NCBI RefSeq assembly: GCF_026283965.1
Contig: NZ_JAPDPD010000022.1
Coordinates: 28,403-92,402 of the forward strand
Direction: 5' to 3'
From: Dyella subtropica
GTDB taxonomy: Bacteria; Pseudomonadota; Gammaproteobacteria; Xanthomonadales; Rhodanobacteraceae
Length of the DNA: 64,000 bases
Notes under the pieces: generated by a model
Told to the model about the DNA's origin: nothing
Databases searched by the model: none
Seen by the model: only the letters and a program-made list of their open reading frames with translations
In this document: in pieces, positions 9,256-17,998 of the stretch
Layout: each line of letters opens with the position of its first letter
Numbering within the stretch: position 1 is the first letter of the stretch
Made by a program: the position numbers and the translations under genes

Positions 9256-11871
9256 CTACAACTTCAGGCTCAACATGACGCCCACCACGCTCACGCTGTA
9301 GTGCAGCTGGCCGCCCTTGTCGGTATAGAGGCGGTGGTCGTAGCTCAGCGTGTTGTTGAGCCCGGCGTAATGCCAATCACTGAATGCGCCCGTTTCGTAG
9401 CGGCCGTACAGGCGCACGCCGACGTTGCTATTGACGCGAAAGCTCAGGCCCAGGTCGAGCGTATTGGTGCGGTATTTGTTGTCGGGAAAACCGCTGCTGG
9501 CCGCGGCAACGCCAGCAGCATCGCGGTAGGCCAGCGCGCCGATGGTGGCGTAGTTGTAACCGACATGACCGAACGAGCCGGTGTAGTTGTAGCTGAGGTC
9601 GACACGCGCGCGGCCGATGGCATGACTGACGCTGAGACCGGCATTGCGATTGCTTTCGCGGTCGAATTCCCACCACTGGTTCGCATACGGATATAGCGGC
9701 CCACCGAGATGGGGGTTGGCCTGGCCGATCCGGCCGTAGGCATTGCCATTGTCAGAATTGTCGGCATCGTTGATGTTGGAGATGCCCATGTGTGAGCCTT
9801 CCACACCGAGGTAGGCGTTCATGGTGGTCGCCGGGGTCGGCTGCCAATCCCACTGCACGGTGGCACCGGTCGTACTGGTGCTTTGCCGGCCGATCAAGGC
9901 ATCGTAGTGATCGCGATTGCCGTAGAACGTGGTCGAAAGCGTGGCCGAGTCACCCCATGGATAGGTGACGATCACACGTGCCTTGCTCTCTGTGCGATTG
10001 GACAGATCGTACTTGCGCATGTCGGCGACGGTGTAGGCCGGCAGGCCAATGGCCGGAGTGACGAAGCCGGGCAGCGACTCGGAGTAGAACGGCACGAAGG
10101 GATCGTAGTTGTACTTGCCGCCGTCACGCTTGGCGTATTCCCAGCTCAGCCGCACGGTAGCGCCAACGACATCGCGATTGACCCAGTCGAACTTGATGCG
10201 CTGGTCATCGACGCGCTTGCGCTCGCGATACTTCGGCTGATTTTGGTCGTAGGTGTAGGTGACGCCGAGCGAGGTCTTGCGGCCGAGTTGCCAGTCGGCG
10301 CCGAGTTCGAGCTGAGAATCGGTATAGCTGAAAGGCACGTTGCGCACAGGGATGTTGGCTGACCGATACAGCGGGTTGTTCGGATCGAAGATGCCGGTCT
10401 CTCCCGGCACGATGCTGCCCTGCGAACCGTTCTCGGAGATGAAACCGTACTGGCCGGTGAGCGGGTTGTAGGAGAGGTAGCGGGTCTTGTTGTCCTCGCG
10501 ATACCAGCGCAAGCCGGCATGCCAGCCGAACACGGGCGTGGGATGGAAGGTCACCCGTGCATCGAACAGGCCGGTATCGATGCGCGCATGTGCGCTGCGC
10601 TGTGACAACGCCGCGGTGGTGTTCCAGTTCGCGCATGGAAAGGTGTAGTCGGCCGTGGGCGCAATAAAGACGCCGCCGGTGCCGGTGCACGTGGTTGGCG
10701 GCAGCAGCGCATCGTTCTGGCGCATCGTGCCCCACGCCCCAGCCAGGGTGAGCTGGCCGCTCCACTTCAGTTCGCGCGACAGGTCCAGCCGCAGGTTGTG
10801 GTAGTCGTTGTCCGGCTCCAGCGAGGACTGGCCGTTTTTGATATCGGCCACCTGCGGCGTGCCGGCCACGTTGTACAGGGCAAACGGACTCTCGAAGTTC
10901 AGGTGGTCCTTGTGGTTACGGAAGAACGAGCCGTTGTAGGTGGCCAGGAAGTGCCAGATCTTGCCGACGTTGCGCACACTGAGGTTGATATCGGTGGTGC
11001 GGAAGTCGACGGGCCGCACCGTCTCCAGAGCGCCGCCGTTGTCGGGAAACGGGTAGTTGAAGAACATCGAGCCGCCCCACAGTCGGGTACCCGTGCGCTT
11101 CTCGTTGGTGATCGCAGCCGAGCCTATCCAGTCGCGATACAGCACGCCCTCGTAGCTGAGCCCTTCGCGAGTGCGGTTAAGCCCGATAGTGCGCCGGGGG
11201 ACGGTCGCAGATACTGCCGCCACCTGCGCCGGTGTGCTGGCACCGGCGACCAGCCGCGCGGGCAAGGTCAGGTCGGTGGTGCCGACACCATTCCAGATCG
11301 GGTAAGCGTTGGTCGACACGGTATGCGGCATGTCGCGGTAAAAGCCCTCGATACGGTAGCTGCCGTAACGGCCGGCGCGCAGGCGATAGAACTGGTCGTC
11401 GCCGCTGAGGTGGTCGCCGCGGAATTCGGCGTATGCGCCGGTCTTCCGATTTTCGAAGTCGAGTGCGAGCAGGCCCAGCACGGCGCCGCTACGCCAGTCG
11501 GCGTATTGGCGGAAATATTCCGCGTTGCGGTCACCGCCGACGTGGAGGTAGCCGAATTCGAGCACCCCGGCATAGGTCCAGTCGCCCTGCCCCAGCGGCT
11601 TGCCCGGATCGACCATCGGCGGATACGGATACAGCGCGCCGGTGGGCGTGCGCAGCATGCCTGCGTGCAGATACGACATGCCATCGGGATCGCTCGGTTG
11701 CAGCATCGGCGTCCAGCCGCGCGGGTCGAGTGCATTGCCAAACTGCATGTCACCCACACGCATGGTGCCGCTGGTGTCACCAGCCAGCGCCTCCCGCGTG
11801 CCGAACAACGCCAGTAGCAGGCCCAGAGTCAGGGCTGTCGGCGTCATGCGATTTCCCTTCAGCGCAAACAT
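9256..11871 (-). CDS. mtrB: MtrB/PioB-family outer-membrane beta-barrel (decaheme-associated porin)
   Basis: An 871-residue protein with a signal peptide (TALTLGLLLALFGTREALAG) and then alternating aromatic/polar strands to the C-terminus (for example VRLYGRYETGAFSDWHYAGL and the final LHYSVSVVGVMLSLKL), as in a 26-28 strand barrel. Length and strand pattern fit MtrB/PioB, which sheathes the decaheme MtrA/PioA cytochrome so that electrons cross the outer membrane. No N-terminal CxxC of the kind found in some MtrB proteins is seen. It lies 12 bp after the decaheme gene. ATG 11871 has a GGAGG just upstream; ATG 11847 is an alternative with its own GAAGGGA. Confidence 0.88.
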   Translation of the reverse strand: MFALKGNRMTPTALTLGLLLALFGTREALAGDTSGTMRVGDMQFGNALDPRGWTPMLQPSDPDGMSYLHAGMLRTPTGALYPYPPMVDPGKPLGQGDWTYAGVLEFGYLHVGGDRNAEYFRQYADWRSGAVLGLLALDFENRKTGAYAEFRGDHLSGDDQFYRLRAGRYGSYRIEGFYRDMPHTVSTNAYPIWNGVGTTDLTLPARLVAGASTPAQVAAVSATVPRRTIGLNRTREGLSYEGVLYRDWIGSAAITNEKRTGTRLWGGSMFFNYPFPDNGGALETVRPVDFRTTDINLSVRNVGKIWHFLATYNGSFFRNHKDHLNFESPFALYNVAGTPQVADIKNGQSSLEPDNDYHNLRLDLSRELKWSGQLTLAGAWGTMRQNDALLPPTTCTGTGGVFIAPTADYTFPCANWNTTAALSQRSAHARIDTGLFDARVTFHPTPVFGWHAGLRWYREDNKTRYLSYNPLTGQYGFISENGSQGSIVPGETGIFDPNNPLYRSANIPVRNVPFSYTDSQLELGADWQLGRKTSLGVTYTYDQNQPKYRERKRVDDQRIKFDWVNRDVVGATVRLSWEYAKRDGGKYNYDPFVPFYSESLPGFVTPAIGLPAYTVADMRKYDLSNRTESKARVIVTYPWGDSATLSTTFYGNRDHYDALIGRQSTSTTGATVQWDWQPTPATTMNAYLGVEGSHMGISNINDADNSDNGNAYGRIGQANPHLGGPLYPYANQWWEFDRESNRNAGLSVSHAIGRARVDLSYNYTGSFGHVGYNYATIGALAYRDAAGVAAASSGFPDNKYRTNTLDLGLSFRVNSNVGVRLYGRYETGAFSDWHYAGLNNTLSYDHRLYTDKGGQLHYSVSVVGVMLSLKL

Positions 11872-11883
11872 CGTCCGCCTCCA

Positions 11884-13023
11884 TCACTCGTGGAGCTTCG
11901 ATCCGGAAGGATGGTTCGAACCGTGGATATTGGTATGGCAGGTCAAGCAGCCGCGCCCGATCAGCCGCTCGTCCGGATGCGGGCCGGTGCCGAGTCCGGC
12001 CGGGGTCTGCAGATCGTTCGGGTGGAGCGTCATGGTGTGGCACTGCTGGCACAGCATCGGAATCGGCGCGACCAGCAGGGTCTGCTGGTTGGAGCCGTGC
12101 ACGTCGTGACAGTTGAGGCAGTTCGCGCGCACCGGCGCGTGCTCGAACAGGAACGGCCCGCGCTTCTCGGCGTGGCAGCTATAACAAGTCTCGTTGACCG
12201 TATCGGTCTTCAGCAGCGGCTTGGTGATGCTGCCGTGCGGGTTGTGGCAATCGGTGCAGGCCATCTGCCCTTCCGGCAGCGGCATGTGCGAGCGACGGTT
12301 GAACTTGGCGCGGATGTCCTGATGGCAAGTCGCGCAGACCTCGTCGATCGACGACTTCGCCAGCACGCCCTCCGGCGAAAGCCGCGCCATCGGATTGTGG
12401 CAATCGGTGCAGGACAGCCCGCGGTTCTGATGGATCGAACCGATCCAGTGCTGCCGTGCGCCGCCGGCATGACAGCTCAGGCATACACCGGCCTGCTCTT
12501 GCGGCGACGTCTTCGCATCGTGGGTGAACGCGATGATCGAACCCGGTGCGGTTGGCTGCTTGGCGTGGTCGGAACCGGGGCCGTGGCAGGTCTCGCAGGC
12601 GGCCTGTGGGCCCCTGTTCGCCGCACCGGCGCGGAACGAGGCAACGTGCAGGCTGTGCGAGGCTTGCAGGTTTTCCTGCGCGTGGCAGGCCACACAGGTT
12701 TTCGCGCCGATCGCGTCGGCGTTCGGCGCCAGCGGGTTGACCGGAATCGAGGCGGCATCGAACGGCGTGGCCAGGCTGTCGCTGACCGATGGCAGATGTG
12801 GATTGTTCTGGCGTGCAGCATTGGCCCCCATGTCGGTGGCCGGCAGCATTTTCGCGATATCGCTCTGACTGAGTCCGCTGGAAGCGCCGTGCTCGACAGC
12901 TGCTGTGCTGGCGTTGGTTGCAGCCGCCTGTTGGGCTTGTGCGCTATGTGAACTCAGCAAGATGCCACCGGCGCCCAGCATCACGCTGAGCAAGGCCGTA
13001 TAAACCAACGAAATGACACGCAT
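11884..13023 (-). CDS. mtrA: MtrA/DmsE/PioA-type decaheme c-type cytochrome
   Basis: A 379-residue exported protein: signal peptide to about residue 30 (ending SSHSAQAQ), an unusual heme-free stretch of about 80 residues, then exactly ten CxxCH motifs, beginning at Cys 110, 143, 181, 205, 230, 256, 280, 302, 325 and 359. The count, spacing and the repeated CTDCHNPHG-type sequence match the DmsE/MtrA decaheme family. Family members thread the MtrB barrel and pass electrons between periplasm and cell surface, either outward (metal reduction) or inward (Fe(II) oxidation by PioA/MtoA). The N-terminal extension recalls PioA. It is the first gene of a three-gene operon; no MtrC-like surface cytochrome is present. 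Confidence 0.92.
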   Translation of the reverse strand: MRVISLVYTALLSVMLGAGGILLSSHSAQAQQAAATNASTAAVEHGASSGLSQSDIAKMLPATDMGANAARQNNPHLPSVSDSLATPFDAASIPVNPLAPNADAIGAKTCVACHAQENLQASHSLHVASFRAGAANRGPQAACETCHGPGSDHAKQPTAPGSIIAFTHDAKTSPQEQAGVCLSCHAGGARQHWIGSIHQNRGLSCTDCHNPMARLSPEGVLAKSSIDEVCATCHQDIRAKFNRRSHMPLPEGQMACTDCHNPHGSITKPLLKTDTVNETCYSCHAEKRGPFLFEHAPVRANCLNCHDVHGSNQQTLLVAPIPMLCQQCHTMTLHPNDLQTPAGLGTGPHPDERLIGRGCLTCHTNIHGSNHPSGSKLHE

Positions 13024-13685
13024 GGCTTGGAGCCCTTGGCTAGATCTCCCATTTCAAGCCACACCATGGACAATGCATGCCCAGGTGAATCAACGGTACG
13101 TCTTCATCACCCGGAGATGCTCGTCGGTAAGGTGTGAAAGGATGGCGAAGGAGTCGGAGGCCGCTACTTCAGGGAGCGCGATGTTCCCCTCCTTCTGCTA
13201 ACAGCCTGATTAGTGTCGAATCACAGCTGGCGCGGTTTTCTCCTCCCCTTGCTTGCAGGGGGAGGCCGGGAGGGGGTGAACACTTGAGAAAGCCCCTCCC
13301 GAAACGCTTTCTCTAGGGCCCACCCCTCCCCAACCCTCCCCTGCAAGCAAGGGAGGGAGCAAACAGCTCGCGAGCTGTGATTCGACGCTAATCAGGTGTC
13401 GCCACGACTCTGGCACTCCTTCACCGAGAATCCACATCTTTGGGTCGAGATTCGCGATCACGTCGCATATGCGATTCCCCACGGCTACGGTCAGGCGGGA
13501 AGGTTGTGGGGCAAGGGATCTAGGCGGGTTGAACTCGATCGCATCGCGGCCGCCCCTGGGGCATGGCGGCCATGGGGCGGTCTGTGCTCCCCGCCTTCAG
13601 GGCGCAGCGATTTCGCGACCCTCCGACCCGGAGACAACTTTTTTACGTTGTCACGGCACCTACACGGTCACCAAGGCACATCCCA
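13024..13685. repeat. Intergenic region with inverted repeat C (about 13205-13400)
   Basis: A 660-bp spacer between the minus-strand mtrA operon and the plus-strand sigma gene. Positions 13205-13400 form a large inverted repeat: GTGTCGAATCACAGCTGGCG on the left answers GCTGTGATTCGACGCTAATC on the right, enclosing opposed CCTCCCCTTGCTTGCAGGG arms. Related copies lie at 61023-61138 and, truncated, at 55064-55113. A small palindrome GACAAC-TTTTTTAC-GTTGTC lies at 13632-13651, just ahead of the sigma gene, and could be regulatory. The mtrA promoter must lie in 13024-13200. Confidence 0.7.
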
Positions 13686-14288
13686 ATGACCTCCTCGGCA
13701 CCCATGAACGACGACGTTATCGATGCTGATGCCACTGATCGCATGCTGCTCCAACGCATGTCCATGGGTGATCGTGTCGCATTGGGGGTGCTTTATCGCA
13801 GTTATCACAGCAGGCTATGCCGCTTCCTTTCTCGATTGACGCGACGCGCCGACATCATTGATGAGGTCATCAACGACTGCCTCTGGATCGCCTGGCAGAA
13901 GGCGGACAGCTTTCATGGGAACTCACGCGTTTCCACCTGGCTCATGGGCATCGCCTATCGCTGTGGGCTGAAGGCCCTACGGCAACATGGTGACGAGCCT
14001 GTCGAAGACGACGCTTTGCAGGAACATAGCAACCACGCCAATGATCTGGATGAAGATCGTGAGTTGCGCGACTGGTTGAGCAAGGGGCTCGATCACCTGT
14101 CCGTGGATCAACGGGTCGTGATCGAACTGGTCTATGGGGTGGGTCATTCCTTGGACGATGTCGCCATCATCATGCAGTGCCCCGTAGGCACGGTGAAGGC
14201 GCGTCTGTTCCACGCGCGGGTCAAGCTTCGCAACGTTCTCCCAACCTTGGCTGGGGACTTGCCAAGACATCGAGAGCGCGAGCCATGA
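13686..14288 (+). CDS. ECF-subfamily RNA polymerase sigma factor
   Basis: A 200-residue sigma-70 family protein with region 2 (about residues 35-90, including RLTRRADIIDEVINDCLWIAW and STWLMGIAYRCGLKALR) and region 4 (about 137-190, LSVDQRVVIELVYGVGHSLD and the helix-turn-helix CPVGTVKARLFHARVKLR), without region 3, as in ECF factors. The start at 13686 follows a long non-coding leader; the frame further upstream shows no sigma sequence. The stop overlaps the next gene (ATGA), a membrane anti-sigma factor. The target regulon is unknown. Confidence 0.92.
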   Translation: MTSSAPMNDDVIDADATDRMLLQRMSMGDRVALGVLYRSYHSRLCRFLSRLTRRADIIDEVINDCLWIAWQKADSFHGNSRVSTWLMGIAYRCGLKALRQHGDEPVEDDALQEHSNHANDLDEDRELRDWLSKGLDHLSVDQRVVIELVYGVGHSLDDVAIIMQCPVGTVKARLFHARVKLRNVLPTLAGDLPRHREREP

Positions 14289-14917
14289 CGTTCCCGACTG
14301 ATGCAGGCAAGGACTGCCTCCGTGCCTGGGAAGCGATGCCTTGGGTACTGCAAAACACGGCCACTCAAACCCAAAGCATGTGGTTGGAAAGTCATTTGGC
14401 GCACTGTGAATCGTGCCGTGTAGAGTTTGCACAACAAAGTCGCTTGCGGCCCGCCGTGTCGCTGCCCTCGGATATTCCGATCGACGCCAATGTCGGGTTG
14501 AAGCGCTTGCTAGGTCGCCTTGATACGCCTGATCTTCAACTTCGTTCACGGTCGCGAAACGGGTTGACCCGAGCACTGGTCGCCACGGTGCTGATCCAGG
14601 CCATCGGCATCGGTGCATTGGGCGTGAAGTTATGGCCGGCGGGCGGAAGTCCCATGTACCGCACACTCAGTCAAGAGCCTCCCGCCACGGTCCCAGGCGC
14701 GATCCGCGTCGTGCCCGACACATCCATGACACTGGGCGATTGGAATGCGTTGCTTCATGCCCTTCGGTTGCAGACAGTAAGCGGCCCCAACGATGCAGGT
14801 GTCTACACGGTTGCACCAGCGACAACGAGTTCCACTTCAACAGCGCAACATGCCTTGCAGCAGCTGCGCACCACACGAGGTATCCGCTTGGCGGAGTCTG
14901 TCACCGCCACGCCATGA
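14285..14917 (+). CDS. Membrane-anchored zinc-finger anti-sigma factor
   Basis: A 210-residue protein with a short cytoplasmic anti-sigma domain holding the zinc-binding HxxxCxxC signature (HLAHCESC, near residues 39-46), one membrane helix (about residues 98-117, ALVATVLIQAIGIGALGVKL) and a periplasmic domain of about 90 residues. This is the typical build of an ECF anti-sigma factor that holds the sigma factor at the membrane until a signal arrives. It overlaps the sigma gene by 4 bp, so the two are translationally coupled. The periplasmic part has no recognisable sensor motif. Confidence 0.82.
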   Translation: MTFPTDAGKDCLRAWEAMPWVLQNTATQTQSMWLESHLAHCESCRVEFAQQSRLRPAVSLPSDIPIDANVGLKRLLGRLDTPDLQLRSRSRNGLTRALVATVLIQAIGIGALGVKLWPAGGSPMYRTLSQEPPATVPGAIRVVPDTSMTLGDWNALLHALRLQTVSGPNDAGVYTVAPATTSSTSTAQHALQQLRTTRGIRLAESVTATP

Positions 14918-14956
14918 AATGCAGCGCACCATCTGTAAGAGCCAGTTCAAAATCTC

Positions 14957-15540
14957 TGGTTCTGTATTGAACTGCTCGCCCTCTGCTCGCGGAGGTAAGC
15001 CTTTGATTCGCGGTTTCTTGCTTTGATGTTGGGTTATCGCGACCTGGCCGCTTACGCAGCGGGCGTTCCGCCTCGCTGCCGCGAGTCGGGTCACTTTCTC
15101 TTTGCTGGACCACGCACCCGCAGGAGCGGGTGCGAACAGCGCAGCTGGCCCGAAGGGCGGAGGGCATGGATGCCCGGAGTAAAGAGAAAGTAACCCAAGA
15201 GAAATGGCCTCAGAGCAGGCGATGTGCTCTGTAGCTGTGTCTTATCCAGTGTCAGGCGTCGGGATGGTTTTCTGATGTGTCGCCTTGCATAGCTTTTGAT
15301 TCTCTCCGTCTTGCGCGGGAGATGACGAGAGCACGAGCCTCTTGGTAACGCCACGCTTCTAACGTCTGACACTGGAAAAAGCGTCGCCACGAAGCGCACC
15401 ACGCTTTCAGACCATTTCTCTTTGGTTACTTTCTCTTTGGGTCAGCAAAGAGAAAGTGACCCGGGCGCCGGCAGGCGTCCGGAATGCCCGCTGCATAAGC
15501 GGCCAGGTCGCGATAGCACGTCGATTGTCGCGAACACAAA
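14957..15540. repeat. Interspersed palindromic repeat A, copy 1
   Basis: A roughly 580-bp non-coding element almost repeated at 55988-56502. Its core (15031-15516) has terminal inverted repeats: GGGTTATCGCGACCTGGCCG at the left and CGGCCAGGTCGCGATA at the right. Inside are nested palindromes, notably paired GTCACTTTCTCTTTGCTG and AAAGAGAAAGTAACC arms on both sides. Copy 1 carries an extra insert (about 15108-15180) relative to copy 2. The flanking TTCTGTATTGAACTGCTCGC and TCGATTGTCGCGA segments are shared too. Confidence 0.85.
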
Positions 15541-15651
15541 AGACACCTGACAGCGCCTGCCCCGCCCCCTATGTTCCGACGTAGAGATTTTGAACAGGCT
15601 CTAAGAGAGAAATAGTGGCCTTGGATGTCGTTCGCCAGCGATGTTGGATCG

Positions 15652-16818
15652 CTACCGATCGTATGAAGAGGGTTGAAGTGGCTCCAGACGTTGGGCCACT
15701 GGTGCGTTCGCTCGATCGTTCGACCAAAGCGGGCCGCCAGCCATAGGGACACCTCGCCCTATGAAGTATTCCCCAAGCAATTTGCGCGAGGGCTTCTCCA
15801 GGGAGTGATAACTGAGCAGCCCGACCCCCAACCCTATGACACCCATGAGTGTGGCAAGTAAGGTTCGATCAACCACCCCTACCCATCCGAGATGCACGAA
15901 TACCGCGGCGACAGCATTGAACATGATGGCGTGCCACAAATAGATCGAGAACGAGGCGTCACCCAGGTATTGCAAGATTTTCGGCATGATCCAGGTATTT
16001 CGCATCTCGAGCGCGAGTGCCCCATAGACGATGAGAGCGGCCGGAAATCCCCAGCACACCAATCGCAACAGATACGATTGCGGCACCCGACCTGCATGGT
16101 GCAGCAGCTCGACTGCCCCGAAAAGCATCCAAATAACGCCAATGCAAAGGGACGCTGCGTAGAAGCGACTGTGGCCGCTTTCGATGAGAAGTCCGATAAC
16201 GATGCCTAACAAGAACTCCAGCAATATCGGAGCGAATGCATAGTCCAAGGGAATGGGCAGATCGAAGACCGTCGCGAGCATGGCGGCCAAGCCGACAACC
16301 GCAAACCAGATGAGCAGTCCCGCAAAGAGTTTCTTTGGGAAAAGAAAGATGCTCAGCGCCGTTACCGCATAAAAGTAGACTTCGAGGGTCAACGTCCACG
16401 CGGCCTGGACGCGAAAGTTAGGGATGCCGTCAATCAGAAAGAAGAGTTCCAACTGAGGCTTTTTCACAAACGATGCCGGTAGCGGAACCCATATCATGAT
16501 CAGCGCGGCCACGCCAAAAGCGATCCAATAGAGCGGATAGATTCTGATGATCCGCTTCATGGCGAACTCGTAGACCGCGCGGCCTCGGCCCACGACGTCC
16601 ACCTGTGCCGCCGATCGCTTGGCGACGTTGTAGATGATGAACCCCGATATCACAAAGAAGATATCAACCCCGGCCGGTCCGATGGGCACGATATAGGGCT
16701 TTGCCCAATGCGTTCGCATGGGAATGATGTCCCAGAACAGATGGCTCGCAAAAACCATCAGGGCGGCGATCGCCCGAAGTCCTTGGATATTTCGATAGTT
16801 CACCCTTGCCGATTCCAT
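15652..16818 (-). CDS. OafA/NodX-type membrane acyltransferase (acyltransferase family 3)
   Basis: A 388-residue polytopic membrane protein with about ten helices. The N-terminal YRNIQGLRAIAALMVFASHL contains the RxxAxxxVxxxH-type active-site histidine of acyltransferase 3, and GPAGVDIFFVISGFIIYNV is the conserved second motif. Such enzymes acetylate O-antigens, exopolysaccharides or other surface glycans using acetyl-CoA. The ATG at 16818 is chosen because the only in-frame start further upstream is a TTG. It stands alone between a repeat element and the adhesin locus. The acceptor is unknown. Confidence 0.88.
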   Translation of the reverse strand: MESARVNYRNIQGLRAIAALMVFASHLFWDIIPMRTHWAKPYIVPIGPAGVDIFFVISGFIIYNVAKRSAAQVDVVGRGRAVYEFAMKRIIRIYPLYWIAFGVAALIMIWVPLPASFVKKPQLELFFLIDGIPNFRVQAAWTLTLEVYFYAVTALSIFLFPKKLFAGLLIWFAVVGLAAMLATVFDLPIPLDYAFAPILLEFLLGIVIGLLIESGHSRFYAASLCIGVIWMLFGAVELLHHAGRVPQSYLLRLVCWGFPAALIVYGALALEMRNTWIMPKILQYLGDASFSIYLWHAIMFNAVAAVFVHLGWVGVVDRTLLATLMGVIGLGVGLLSYHSLEKPSRKLLGEYFIGRGVPMAGGPLWSNDRANAPVAQRLEPLQPSSYDR

Positions 16819-17123
16819 GGCGTGGCGGGGCAAGCCTGACGATGGAACTCAAGCTCGGTCGATAAGAAGCGATCCCGACCCCCGACCAACTCTTTGCACG
16901 ACATGGTTCGCATGGAGGCCCCCTGCTTCCTGGCTCGTGTGTCCGTAGACAATGGTGTAACCCAGCGCTACTGGATGCGCACACGAAAGTACGAAGCTCA
17001 AAACAGGTAGTGCCGGCGAAGCCGCAAATGGTTGCATTCCTGGCAAGCCGTTCTCGACTTCCCAAAGTGGCGCCGTCCTTGGCGCCTCGTGCCATGACCA
17101 CCAAGTAGCCATGGCTCCGGTTC
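16819..17123. other. Intergenic region, nothing convincing
   Basis: About 300 bp between the acyltransferase start and the lipoprotein stop. It should hold the acyltransferase promoter. Open frames here have no recognisable product, and no repeat family member is seen. Confidence 0.5.
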
Positions 17124-17960
17124 TCAGTCTCCGCTATCGATCTTCACTTCCACGCGCCGGTTCGGCGCGAGGCAGGCGATGAGCTGCGTGCGCGGGCCGT
17201 CCGGGCAGTCCTTCACCGGGTCGGCGGCGCCATGGCCGTCGGCGCGGATGCGTCCGGCGGGTGCGCCCTGCTCCACCAGGTAGTTCATCACCGCGTCGGC
17301 GCGACGCTGCGACAGCTTCTGGTTGTACGTCTCGCCACCGAGACGGTCGGTGTAGCCGACGATGCGCACGGCGTGCAGTTTGTCGCCCTGGTCGCGCAGC
17401 TCCGCGGCCAGATCATCCAGTGCCCGGTGCCCGGCCGGGGTCAGGGTTGCCTTGTCGAAGGCGAACAAGGCATCGGCGGAAAGTACGCGCGATTTGTTCG
17501 GCGCGGGGGCCGCTGCTGCGGGTACGGCTGACGCCGGTTCCGCGAGCAGCGCCGCGCACGACTCGGGTTTCCAGTAGAAGCTGCGCGCTAGCCGGTTCTC
17601 GTCGAACAGCACCTTGTACTGGCACACCGTCACTTCGTCGCTGCCGGGTTTCCGGAAGTTGAACACGTAGTTCCACTCGCGCACTCCCCACACGCCCTCG
17701 CTGAAATGCGGATAGCCGATCAGGTCGGACAATTGTGGTTTGTTGAGCCCTGCCCTCACCTGCCGAAGATTGGCCAGGTTGGGGAAGGTGCCGCCCTTGT
17801 GCATGGGGGTGACACTGTCCGGCGCCGGCCACACCTGTTCGCTGGCGTTGTGGCCGTCCTTCGCCACGTCGCGGCTGACATTGCCGCAAGCGGCCAGGGC
17901 GAGCGCGATCGACGTGGCGACAATGCCTTTGAAATGAAGGCCTTTGAAATGAATACGCAT
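17124..17960 (-). CDS. OmpA-family lipoprotein with BamE/SmpA-like domain, next to the adhesin
   Basis: A 278-residue protein. A lipoprotein signal ends LALAAC with the lipid-bearing Cys at residue 25. Residues of roughly 65-145 resemble the SmpA/OmlA (BamE) fold (VRAGLNKPQLSDLIGYPHF, EWNYVFNF). The C-terminal third is an OmpA-like peptidoglycan-binding domain (ALFAFDKATLTPAGHRALDD, YTDRLGGETYNQKLSQRRAD, NRRVEVKID). It begins 38 bp after the adhesin stop and is probably co-transcribed; a role in assembling or anchoring the trimeric adhesin is inferred, by analogy with SadB-type helper lipoproteins. The start at 17960 is preceded by AAGGAA at good spacing. The signal peptide carries a 15-bp duplication (IHFKGLHFKG). 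Confidence 0.85.
   Translation of the reverse strand: MRIHFKGLHFKGIVATSIALALAACGNVSRDVAKDGHNASEQVWPAPDSVTPMHKGGTFPNLANLRQVRAGLNKPQLSDLIGYPHFSEGVWGVREWNYVFNFRKPGSDEVTVCQYKVLFDENRLARSFYWKPESCAALLAEPASAVPAAAAPAPNKSRVLSADALFAFDKATLTPAGHRALDDLAAELRDQGDKLHAVRIVGYTDRLGGETYNQKLSQRRADAVMNYLVEQGAPAGRIRADGHGAADPVKDCPDGPRTQLIACLAPNRRVEVKIDSGD
17925..17954 (-). repeat. 15-bp tandem duplication in the lipoprotein signal peptide
   Basis: Two 15-bp units, ATTCATTTCAAAGGC and CTTCATTTCAAAGGC, encode IHFKG and LHFKG. They differ at one base. Confidence 0.9.
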
Positions 17961-17998
17961 GAATTGAGTTCCTTGAATATGCATGGACACGCCCGCGC

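Noticed and set aside
15091..15752. Open frames within repeat A and the acyltransferase flank
   Set aside because: They recur only because the repeat recurs; frames are not conserved between copies.
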